Of a DNA stretch of 13,257 nt, positions 1-6,399 are shown piece after piece. Source of the stretch: Planctomycetaceae bacterium (GTDB lineage: Bacteria; Planctomycetota; Planctomycetia; Pirellulales; Thermoguttaceae); the NCBI GenBank assembly GCA_031266315.1, contig JAISBG010000834.1:1-13257 (forward strand), written 5' to 3'. The position numbers and the translations under genes were made by a program. Each line of letters opens with the position of its first letter. Positions within the stretch are counted from its first letter, which is position 1. The notes below the pieces were generated by a model. It was not told the origin of the DNA. It was given only the letters and a program-made list of their open reading frames with translations, and did no database searches.

Positions 1-33
1 AACCGGAACTACATAGTAGTTCAACAGAGAAAA
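1..33. repeat. Fragment of the foldback family seen at 7961-8309
   Basis: These 33 bases match 8085-8117 at 32 of 33 positions. They contain the hairpin GAACTAC-ATA-GTAGTTC (6-22). The match stops at about base 33, where the inverted arm of a different foldback element begins at 35, so the two repeat types are joined end to end or one inserted into the other. The rest of this copy lies left of the window. Confidence 0.75.
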
Positions 34-34
34 T

Positions 35-341
35 TTCTGATTCTCCCGTATTAGGTGTCCAATCCTTGAAAAATTCGTTTTAACCGCGAAAAGAGGTGAG
101 CAATTTATCAAAAAGCCCGCTGGGCGGTTGCGCCGGTTGAGTTTTATTCGACTCCAAAAAGGAAGGCAACACAATTTATCGTCGTTAATCTGATTCACTG
201 TCGGCTATCGCCGACGCAACCTTTCAGCGAAAGGTTGCCCACCTACAAAAGGGTCGCCCACCTCTTTTCATCTTTTTTCGTGTGTTTCGTGTTTAAAACG
301 AACTTATCAAGGCTTGGACACCTAGTACTGTAGAATCAGAA
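35..341. repeat. Foldback (MITE-like) element, family A, copy 1
   Basis: The outer arms 35-82 and 294-341 are inverted repeats of each other, about 42 of 48 positions matching. The interior is about 90% the same as 11243-11440 over a long stretch, running from CCTTGAAAA through the AAAAGCCCGCTGG stretch to the hairpins near 200-238. Inner hairpins include GTCGGC/GCCGAC (200-215) and a 10-bp stem GCAACCTTTC with loop AGC (216-238). Two inverted terminal units of the type ...CGCCCACCT sit at 229-263. No coding capacity and no transposase were seen. It fills most of the 402-bp gene-free stretch downstream of argF. It is probably a non-autonomous mobile or REP-like element; how it moves is unknown. 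Confidence 0.8.
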
Positions 342-373
342 AAGTTCGTATAGCGATTCACAAGATTGCTCCG

Positions 374-396
374 ACAAATCGAATAACCCGATTTGT
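374..396 (-). terminator. Hairpin just downstream of argF (weak terminator candidate)
   Basis: An 8-bp perfect stem ACAAATCG/CGATTTGT with a 7-nt loop lies 7 bases beyond the argF stop codon on the minus strand. The bases that follow on that strand are not a U-run, so this is a weak intrinsic terminator at best. It may instead act as a 3' stabilising hairpin. Confidence 0.35.
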
Positions 397-402
397 TACT
401 AT

Positions 403-1329
403 TTATTTTTGCGCTTCATTGAGCAACCAGACCAGAAGTCCTTTTTGAGCATGGAGACGATTTTCCGCTTGATGGACAATTCGGCTTTGCGGTGAGTCCA
501 TCACGTCGTCCGTTACTTCCAAACCGCGCCGCGCCGGAAGGCAATGTAAAAAAATCGCGTCTTTTTGTGCTTTTTTCATTAGAACCGCATCAACTTGATA
601 AGGAGCAAAAATCTTTTTCCGCTCTTCTTCTTCCGCTTCCTGTCCCATGCTAACCCAAACATCCGTGTACACGGCGTGAGCGTCTTTTACCGCTTGGGCG
701 GGGTCTTCCGTCAACTCAAGTTCAAAACCGTCCGTTATTTTTTTATCGATAATTTTTTCAATCGTTTGAGAAGCGAATTGGAATTTCGGCGGAGCAGCAA
801 CAGAAAATTTCATACCAAGTTTTGCCGAAATCCGAAGTAAACTTACCGCAACATTATTCGCGTCACCAATCCATGCGAGTTTGAGATTTTGTAATTTCCC
901 GAACACTTCCTGCATTGTCAAAACATCTGCCAACGCCTGACAAGGATGAGCCTGATCCGTCAATCCGTTAATCACCGGACAACTACTGTATTTTGCCAGT
1001 TCGACAACACTGGAATGTGACATAGCGCGAAACATGATCACATCAACCATCGAACTAAGCACTTCGGAAATATCTTTGACCGATTCCCGTTTTCCGAACC
1101 CGATTTCCGAACCGAGAAACATGGAATTGCCGCCGAGTTGGAACATACCGGTTTCAAAACTAATTCGGGTTCGAAGCGATTGCTTTTCAAAAATCATCGC
1201 CAACATCTTACCGGATAAATACGGTGTACGTTCACTCTGCTTAGATTCACGTTTAATGATTGCAGAGAGTTCGAGAATCCGATCAAGTTCCGCAGCACGA
1301 ATATCGTTTAAAGTAATAAAATGTCGCAT
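403..1329 (-). CDS. argF: Ornithine carbamoyltransferase (anabolic type)
   Basis: It makes citrulline and phosphate from ornithine and carbamoyl phosphate in arginine biosynthesis, in the cytoplasm, normally as a trimer. From the chosen start it has 308 residues, normal for the family. Visible motifs are the carbamoyl-phosphate loop FEKQSLRTR (47-55), HPCQ (128-131), the ornithine loop SMG (227-229) with DVWV just before it, and HCLP (262-265). The variant S-L-R-T-R replaces the more usual S-T-R-T-R. An upstream in-frame ATG at 1399-1401 would add 24 residues with no family counterpart; the internal ATG gives the typical MRHF start and has a GGGG stretch 8 nt upstream (1338-1341). No other arginine gene is adjacent, so it stands alone. 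The pattern fits ornithine rather than aspartate as acceptor. Confidence 0.95.
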   Translation of the reverse strand: MRHFITLNDIRAAELDRILELSAIIKRESKQSERTPYLSGKMLAMIFEKQSLRTRISFETGMFQLGGNSMFLGSEIGFGKRESVKDISEVLSSMVDVIMFRAMSHSSVVELAKYSSCPVINGLTDQAHPCQALADVLTMQEVFGKLQNLKLAWIGDANNVAVSLLRISAKLGMKFSVAAPPKFQFASQTIEKIIDKKITDGFELELTEDPAQAVKDAHAVYTDVWVSMGQEAEEEERKKIFAPYQVDAVLMKKAQKDAIFLHCLPARRGLEVTDDVMDSPQSRIVHQAENRLHAQKGLLVWLLNEAQK

Positions 1330-1498
1330 CGTATAAACCCCAATAACATTAAATCCCGATGTAAACACGAATAACTGTTGAACCAATCGAATCGTATTCA
1401 CCGGCTAAGGCATGAAACAGGAAAATGAAAAACAAACCGACATTTTAACTTATCCATTCGAAATTGTCGAGACGCCCAAACCGTTGCCCGACGAATCT

Positions 1499-1575
1499 GT
1501 GTAAATCCATTAAAATCTGTGTCCTCTGCATACTAAAAAAGGCACACAGAGGGCACAGATTCAATGGATTTGCAC
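1499..1575. repeat. Isolated 29-30 bp inverted repeat
   Basis: The arms 1499-1528 and 1547-1575 are inverted copies with a few mismatches and one indel, separated by an 18-nt spacer. The shared core reads AAATCCATT...AATCTGTG.CCTCTG. It sits in the 320-bp gene-free gap between argF and the Tat-exported protein gene (1330-1649); nothing else was seen in that gap apart from possible promoter sequence for argF. It could end transcription of the 1650-2933 gene or be a short palindromic repeat, but it has no sequence in common with the other families here. Confidence 0.65.
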
Positions 1576-1649
1576 TGATATTAAAGGAAGGTTATTTGCG
1601 CATGATTCCTAACTTCCTCTATTAACCACTAAACGGGAATTGCCCAATG

Positions 1650-2933
1650 TTACGACTCAATCATTTGAAACAAATTAAACTCGGATGCTCCGTTTGGTTC
1701 AAGGTTTTTTCTGTACGATTCATACCGAAGTACCAAACCTGATACTAAATCAATATGCCATGTACATTTCAAATATCGATAACGATAATTTTGTTTCAAA
1801 AACGCCTCAATTACTGTTTCTTCACTTTTTTCCATGTGCTGACGGAATGACGCTATTTCCTCCTCGCTGAAACGATTAAAATCCTTGAGAAGCAATTCCT
1901 GCAGACGTTTTTGGGCTAACGCTTGATAGTAGGAGCGTATTTGTTCTTTCGAATCAAGAGATTGCTCCATAACGACCTCCGCAACCACTTTATTATCAAA
2001 ATTCTTTAGTGAACGTAACGTAAAGGTATCAGAGCACCAATGACCTGTTAGGAACGATCTTCGACCCGGTAAAACGAATTGAGAACCGACCGCCCAATCT
2101 GTTGTAGCAAACAGATAAGCCAATGCAGGTGATAGCTTTGAAGTTAGCAAAATAATTTGGTTTTTTTCCAGTGTATCTGCTTTTTGATAGGAAAGGTCTT
2201 TCATAAAAAGCAACGGAATATCAACACCATTAACATCATCTCGAAGGATGTAAGTAAGAGTAACAGGAGCAGAAATCTTAGGAGTAGCCTGAACGATAAA
2301 ATGCGGATCAGTGTGGGAAAACGACAAAACCTGACCTTCTTCATTAACCGTTACTTGGGTATTAATTGTTACATTTGTTGTAGAGTTAATTGATTGTCCG
2401 TTTTTATGGAGGGATATAGAATGGCGTGTATTATCCGAAACTGTTGCAACAAGTTCATCGTTGCCGGTTTTCATTATACCTTCAATAGTTTCATAATTCA
2501 TTCCTTTACCGCCAGTGGCGAGATAATCTTCTAATTGAAAAGCAGTTCCTAGAACATTGGTTTTCAACATGAGAAAATTCCATTGCTTTGAGACCGACAA
2601 ATCGGGTTTTAAAGTTACTGTTTTTGGGACAGACATTGCGGTTTTCCGTATCCGACGAAACCGCGACAAATTGTGTTTGAAAGTTACTGTTTTGTGAGCA
2701 TCATTCGCTATCGGCAAAGGATTTTGAAACCGTTGACGCACGGTATTCCAACCATCGAACAAATCACCGTGCGGCAATAGGCTAGGTGTCGAAGGCGGAA
2801 GTTTGTCCAACGTCGCGGAGGAAACTTCCTTTAAATTCTTTTTTCCTGCAAAGACCGAATTACAAAACGGTCTCGCAACAAAACTTGCAATCGCAGTACC
2901 AAGTACAACTCGACGGGTAATTTTCTTATTCAT
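1650..2933 (-). CDS. Tat-exported hypothetical protein, 427 residues
   Basis: I do not recognise this family. The N-terminus has a twin-arginine signal (TRRVVLG, residues 6-12) followed by a hydrophobic stretch and a likely cleavage near VFAG (about 27-30), so the protein is probably exported folded. No lipobox or later membrane segment is evident. Residues about 80-112 contain a small in-frame duplication: KTVTFKHNLS and KTVTLKPDLS are spaced 23 residues apart. The C-terminal third is charged and rich in aromatic residues (RYRYLKCTWHIDLVSG). The start is well supported: AAGGAG (2944-2949) lies 10 nt upstream on the minus strand. It is a single gene, with spacers of 320 and 563 bp on either side. 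An unusual, repeat-like N-terminal insert may indicate recent local duplication. Confidence 0.8.
   Translation of the reverse strand: MNKKITRRVVLGTAIASFVARPFCNSVFAGKKNLKEVSSATLDKLPPSTPSLLPHGDLFDGWNTVRQRFQNPLPIANDAHKTVTFKHNLSRFRRIRKTAMSVPKTVTLKPDLSVSKQWNFLMLKTNVLGTAFQLEDYLATGGKGMNYETIEGIMKTGNDELVATVSDNTRHSISLHKNGQSINSTTNVTINTQVTVNEEGQVLSFSHTDPHFIVQATPKISAPVTLTYILRDDVNGVDIPLLFMKDLSYQKADTLEKNQIILLTSKLSPALAYLFATTDWAVGSQFVLPGRRSFLTGHWCSDTFTLRSLKNFDNKVVAEVVMEQSLDSKEQIRSYYQALAQKRLQELLLKDFNRFSEEEIASFRQHMEKSEETVIEAFLKQNYRYRYLKCTWHIDLVSGLVLRYESYRKNLEPNGASEFNLFQMIES
2596..2693 (-). repeat. Short in-frame direct duplication within the Tat-exported gene
   Basis: About 28 bases starting GACAAAT at 2596 recur at 2665, 69 bases away, and share AAAGTTACTGTTTT near the end. 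The distance is exactly 23 codons, so the reading frame is kept and the protein carries two similar ten-residue strands. It looks like a small tandem duplication followed by divergence. Confidence 0.6.
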
Positions 2934-3051
2934 AATTTTTTTACTCCTTGTGAATAAAGAACCGGAACCGGTACGCTCATTACTTCGTACCAGAGAAATT
3001 GAAACTATTTGAAACTATTTGTAAAAATCCAAAACTCTCAATATTCAATAC

Positions 3052-3418
3052 TATACTGTGTTAGTCATAAAATTGGTATTTTTATAACGATTCAGTGTCA
3101 TTTTTGTTAAAAGTTTGTATGACTATTTACTTTTACTTAATAGGTACAAAAAATGGAATAGCCCGATAGGGCTTCATTTTCATAACCGCAGGTCTTTGAC
3201 CTGCGGTGTAACGACAAACAGCCGACTGCCTGAAAGGCAGGACTTAACACGGCAACGGCTTAAAATTCTGCCTTTCAGGCAGTAGTTTCGTTGGTTCGTA
3301 TCCGCAGGTCAAAGACCTGCGGTTACGAAAATAAAGCCCTATCGGGCTATTCGGTGTTTCGGAACAACCCGGAAAATAGTTACTTGAAAAATACCAAATA
3401 TAACCCTAACACAGTATA
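3052..3418. repeat. Foldback (MITE-like) element, family B, full copy
   Basis: The outer terminal inverted repeats begin TATACTGTGTTAG at 3052 and end at 3418; 26 of 31 positions match between 3053-3083 and 3387-3417. Inside are nested palindromes: AGCCC-GATA-GGGCT, GCAGGTC-TTT-GACCTGC (left), its AAA-loop mirror (right), and CTGCCT-GAA-AGGCAG with its mirror near the centre. The two halves of the element are therefore inverted copies of each other. No target-site duplication is clear and there is no ORF of note. It occupies most of the 563-bp spacer between the Tat-exported gene and gntP; the remainder (2934-3051) holds only a tandem GAAACTATTT pair (3001-3020) and a 6-bp hairpin (2970-2991). 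Confidence 0.8.
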
Positions 3419-3496
3419 TTTTAATTTTAATCCGAAAAAAATAAATTAAAAGGTGGAGAGTCGAAAAGTGTTTTTTATCGTGATTATATCAAGATG

Positions 3497-4798
3497 TTAT
3501 CGGAACAAAAAGCCGTGAATCAATGTTGAAACGGTAACAAGAACAAGTCCGATAGTTGTTTCCAGAGGAATGATTCGGAGTCGTTCGCCGAGAGACATTC
3601 CGACAGAGCCGCCGGTAACATGAAAAAACGAACCGTGTGGCAAATGATCCAAAACTGTTGCTCCGGCATGAATCATTGCCGCCGCCGCTAAGGGCGCAAC
3701 TCCCATAGTAACGATTAACGTATCATGAAAAGTTGACGATGCGACAGCGGTTCCGGCGGTTGTTGAAGCGGTTGCACCGCTCATTAATATTCCTGAAATG
3801 GGTGCGAGCATGAAGCCGGGTAAACCGGTTGTTGCCAAAAAATTCTGAAACACAAGAGTCAATGTTGATCCGCTAATAATTCCTGCAATGGTTCCGGTTC
3901 CGAGCAATAAAATGGCAACACCGGACATTCGGTTGAGTCCTGAGGTCATGTAATGCCCGATCGACCGGCTTTTCCGCATTGCCAGACAACCGACCACACC
4001 GCCAATCGGCAACGCAATCATCGGATCAAATTGGAAAAGATGCCAATGGAATATTTCTGAAACAGGTCGGAGTGCCAAAAGTACAATCGCTGTTACAGGA
4101 CCGATTATTGCCGCCCCGAAAGACGGTAACGCCGTTTTTAATTCCGAAACGGTTTTGTTTTCTTCTTTCTTTTTATGCGGATTACTGACTGGTTGCCGCT
4201 GAAACCGCCGTATTTGATTGGCAATTATAATCGTTGCGATAAGTCCGATGATTGCCGGAACGATATTGGCAGCCATAAGTGTCGGCAATTCGAGATTGAA
4301 TTTTTCTGCCGCTGCAATCGTATTGGGGTTGGGCGAGATAACGTTTCCGGCTTTCCCGCCGCCAATCATGGCAAACAAAACCGCAAACCGCGAATAACCG
4401 GCTTCCTTCGCCACTTCCAAAGCAATCGGAGCAACTGTTAGCACGGCAATATCAATAAAAACACCAACCGCTGTTAAAAACATTGTTGCAATTGCCAAGG
4501 ACATCAAGGCTTGCTTCGGTCCGAACCATTTGATAATTGTTTCTGCAATTCGTGATGTTGCGCCGCTTTCGATCAAAATACCGACAAGTACACCGGCTGT
4601 TACGATTCGCATTGTAGCCGGAATCATACCTTGTGCGCCGCTGAGCATCATTTTGATTGTCGTTTGCGGGTCGGCGCCGCCAAGTAAACCGCCGACAAAC
4701 GCCCCCGCAATAAGACTGTATGCCGGAACAACACGAAACACAATTAAAATAATCGCAATAACAAGACCGCCAATCGCCCCCCAAGCAGAAATTTCCAT
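3497..4798 (-). CDS. GntP-family permease (gluconate/organic acid:H+ symporter type)
   Basis: This is an inner-membrane transporter of the GntP family, which typically imports gluconate or related hydroxy acids with protons. At 433 residues it is the usual family length. It is hydrophobic throughout with about a dozen membrane segments and one charged cytoplasmic-type loop near residues 195-225 (RRFQRQP...KKKEENK). The family-typical glycine/asparagine motif GGGKAGNVISPNPNT is at 146-160, and a Gly/Ser/Thr-rich segment SGATASTTAGTAVASS follows near 340. The substrate cannot be read from sequence; no sugar-acid kinase or dehydrogenase gene is adjacent. The start ATG lacks a good Shine-Dalgarno; the nearest AGGA is over 20 nt away. 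It is transcribed alone. Confidence 0.88.
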   Translation of the reverse strand: MEISAWGAIGGLVIAIILIVFRVVPAYSLIAGAFVGGLLGGADPQTTIKMMLSGAQGMIPATMRIVTAGVLVGILIESGATSRIAETIIKWFGPKQALMSLAIATMFLTAVGVFIDIAVLTVAPIALEVAKEAGYSRFAVLFAMIGGGKAGNVISPNPNTIAAAEKFNLELPTLMAANIVPAIIGLIATIIIANQIRRFQRQPVSNPHKKKEENKTVSELKTALPSFGAAIIGPVTAIVLLALRPVSEIFHWHLFQFDPMIALPIGGVVGCLAMRKSRSIGHYMTSGLNRMSGVAILLLGTGTIAGIISGSTLTLVFQNFLATTGLPGFMLAPISGILMSGATASTTAGTAVASSTFHDTLIVTMGVAPLAAAAMIHAGATVLDHLPHGSFFHVTGGSVGMSLGERLRIIPLETTIGLVLVTVSTLIHGFLFR

Positions 4799-4840
4799 TG
4801 TAGTTTTTTCAAAAAAATGTTCCTGAATTGTAAATTAATT

Positions 4841-4855
4841 ATTGATATAATCAAT
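4841..4855 (-). promoter_or_regulatory. Possible gntP promoter and operator palindrome
   Basis: The sequence ATTGATATAATCAAT is an inverted repeat (ATTGAT-N3-ATCAAT) 43 bases upstream of the gntP start. Read on the minus strand it overlaps a TATATC-like -10 with TTGGTT 18 bp upstream. A repressor binding here would cover the promoter. The surroundings are very AT-rich, so chance is a real alternative. Confidence 0.35.
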
Positions 4856-4955
4856 TTTTCCAAAATAAACCAATTTATTTTAATTTGTTTTTTATTTTGA
4901 GTCTATAACATTTGTAATTATTCAAAGGAATTTTCGTTAAAAGTAGGCAAACATA

Positions 4956-5110
4956 AGGTGGACGATGTTTTGCTAAAACATCGCGTCGGCGTTAGCCGAC
5001 TTTGCCTCTGTTTCCGGTTGACAATTTGACTCCAAAACGGAAGGCAATATCATTTGCCGTCGTTCATCTAGTTCCCAGTCGGCTAACGCCGACGCAACCG
5101 TTCAGCGAAA
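4956..5110. repeat. Foldback element, family A, truncated copy 2
   Basis: It begins AGGTGGACG and contains a 9-bp hairpin CGATGTTTT with loop GCT (4963-4983), then GTCGGC-GTTA-GCCGAC, a shortened middle (ACTCCAAAACGGAAGGCAA), and the inverted GTCGGC-TAAC-GCCGAC. The last hairpin starts GCAACCGTTCAGCGAAA and breaks off at 5110 before its 3' strand can close. Compared with copies 1 and 3 it lacks the right terminal unit and about 80 bp of the middle. The rest of this gene-free stretch (4799-4955) is AT-rich upstream DNA of gntP. Confidence 0.75.
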
Positions 5111-5111
5111 T

Positions 5112-5144
5112 TTTTTGATAAATTTTTGATAAATTTTTGATAAA
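5112..5144. repeat. Three tandem 11-bp repeats TTTTTGATAAA
   Basis: Three exact copies occupy 5112-5122, 5123-5133 and 5134-5144. The unit is the reverse complement of TTTATCAAAAA inside family A copies (104-114 and 11290-11300), so it probably derives from the same element. It sits exactly between the broken element and the truncated DUF1559 gene. Confidence 0.8.
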
Positions 5145-5152
5145 TAGATGAA

Positions 5153-5776
5153 TTGAATCGTGGTCCCATTATTGATTACACTTTTTTGACGGCAATGCGG
5201 AATAAACTCCAAACAGCGGATTGGAGTTGGGTCTGCATGAATGCCAATCCCTCAACAAAACCTCATGCCGTTCAAGCGAATCAAGTTGCTCCTTTTCGTC
5301 TTCCCTTGCTGACTTATACTTCCGGTAAAACCGGAACAGGAACAGGAGACAGTAATTATGTATCGCAATGGGAATGGCAGGACACATTTGCCCGATGGAG
5401 TGACGGGACAAGCAATCAGTGGACATTGAGCGAAAAACATGTTCCAATTTGGGCAATTACCGATGATGATGCCAACGCGAATCAATGGTTCGGAAGTTAC
5501 GCACGTTTAAGAGATGGTACGGTTGGGTTCACAACAGCCCGCCCTGTTTCCGCCAATTCGTTTCTCTTTGCCCGTTCTGCAAACGATATTTTGACCAGCA
5601 CTCCGGCAACAATACCGTCTCCAGGTTCACATCCCACTCTCGGCAGTGCCCATCCGGGAATCGTTGGTGTTTTGTACGGCGACGGCTCCGTTCATACTAT
5701 TTCTGTTACTTTGTTTCCTGATGTTGCCCAAAGTCTCACTGCAGTTGACGACGGCACCACTGTTTCCGCTCCATAA
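5153..5776 (+). pseudogene. 5'-truncated DUF1559 prepilin-like gene (C-terminal part only)
   Basis: About 207 codons of a DUF1559 protein remain. Seen: NRGPIIDY near the start, matching the region just after the CPxRR segment of the family; then W-x-DGTSNQ (compare WWQDGTTNQ in the intact gene at 12025-13140); and the C-terminal H-X9-DG motif HPGIVGVLYGDG followed by a terminal DDGTTVSAP tail. The N-terminal prepilin signal and roughly the first 150 residues are missing. The only start is a TTG, with an in-frame TAA at 5141-5143 and no Shine-Dalgarno, and the upstream DNA is a broken repeat. It is therefore most likely a remnant cut by repeat insertion or recombination. The downstream lipoprotein gene, its usual partner, is intact. 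Confidence 0.8.
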
Positions 5777-5807
5777 TAATCAAATTTATTTTCAAAACAA
5801 ATTTCCT

Positions 5808-6233
5808 ATGAAAAACAATAATCGTTTCGTGTTTGTATTTTTTGTACTTCTTTTGTCTATTTCCCTGATTGGTTGCAGTGGACTAAAGAAATTGGGCGGA
5901 CGTGTTACCTACGCGGACAACGACGAACCGCTTGAAACGGGAATCGTTTGTTTTGTCAACGGTTCCACATTTGCAAGAGGTGTCATCAAAGAAGACGGCA
6001 GATATACTGTCGGTTCCTTCACCGAATATGACGGCTTGCCGCTCGGAACTTATCAGGTTTTTGTTGATGCCGCCAAGAAAAATCTTGGGAAAAAAATTCC
6101 CGATGCAGATGATTCCGAATATCAACAATTAATTGATCTCAAATTTTCAAGACCAGAAACGTCTGGTTTGATTTTTGTTGTTAAAGATTCAACAAATCAA
6201 TTTGATTTTAAGGTTGATAGATATTCCCAATAA
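5808..6233 (+). CDS. Small lipoprotein with carboxypeptidase-regulatory/transthyretin-like fold
   Basis: This is a 141-residue secreted lipoprotein. A hydrophobic signal (FVFVFFVLLLSISLIGC) ends in the lipobox L20-I-G-C23, so Cys23 would be lipidated. The mature part has the pattern of planctomycetal small beta-sandwich lipoproteins: GGRVTYADNDEPLETG, then GVIKEDGRYTVGSF and DGLPLGTYQVFVDA, resembling the carboxypeptidase regulatory-like fold. Such genes commonly follow DUF1559 genes in Planctomycetota, and this one starts 31 bp after the DUF1559 remnant. The ATG at 5808 is chosen because it begins the signal peptide; longer in-frame extension upstream would overlap the remnant and bury the signal. 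No clear Shine-Dalgarno is present. With its upstream partner broken, its expression may depend on a new promoter. Confidence 0.82.
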   Translation: MKNNNRFVFVFFVLLLSISLIGCSGLKKLGGRVTYADNDEPLETGIVCFVNGSTFARGVIKEDGRYTVGSFTEYDGLPLGTYQVFVDAAKKNLGKKIPDADDSEYQQLIDLKFSRPETSGLIFVVKDSTNQFDFKVDRYSQ

Positions 6234-6267
6234 GTGTATATTTATTAGTTGAAAAAACTTAATAGAC

Positions 6268-6392
6268 AGGGCTTTATTTTCGTAATCGCAGGTCAAAGAC
6301 CAGCGGTTATGAAAATAAAGCCCTATCGGGCTACTCCGCTTTTTGTACCTATTAAGTAAAAGTAAATAATTATGCCAACTTTTAACAAAAAT
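6268..6392. repeat. Family B repeat, partial inverted copy
   Basis: Positions 6286-6392 are the reverse complement of 3100-3206, about 90% identical over 107 bases. The left part forms a hairpin with two 27-nt arms (6268-6294 and 6298-6324) around an AAA loop, three mismatches. The outer terminal repeats of the full copy are absent. The repeat ends only 7 bases before the sulfatase ATG, so it supplies that gene's whole near-upstream region and separates it from the lipoprotein gene, where the hairpin may also act as a 3' end. Confidence 0.85.
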
Positions 6393-6399
6393 TATTTTA

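Noticed and set aside
1330..1401. N-terminal extension of argF by 24 residues
   Set aside because: The extension has no counterpart in the family, and the internal ATG gives the standard start with a G-rich site upstream.
5112..5144. CRISPR-like array of short repeats
   Set aside because: The three 11-bp units are directly adjacent with no spacers.
3052..6392. Composite transposon bounded by family B repeats
   Set aside because: No transposase lies between the repeats, and the right copy lacks the outer terminal repeats. Dispersed repeats are a simpler reading.
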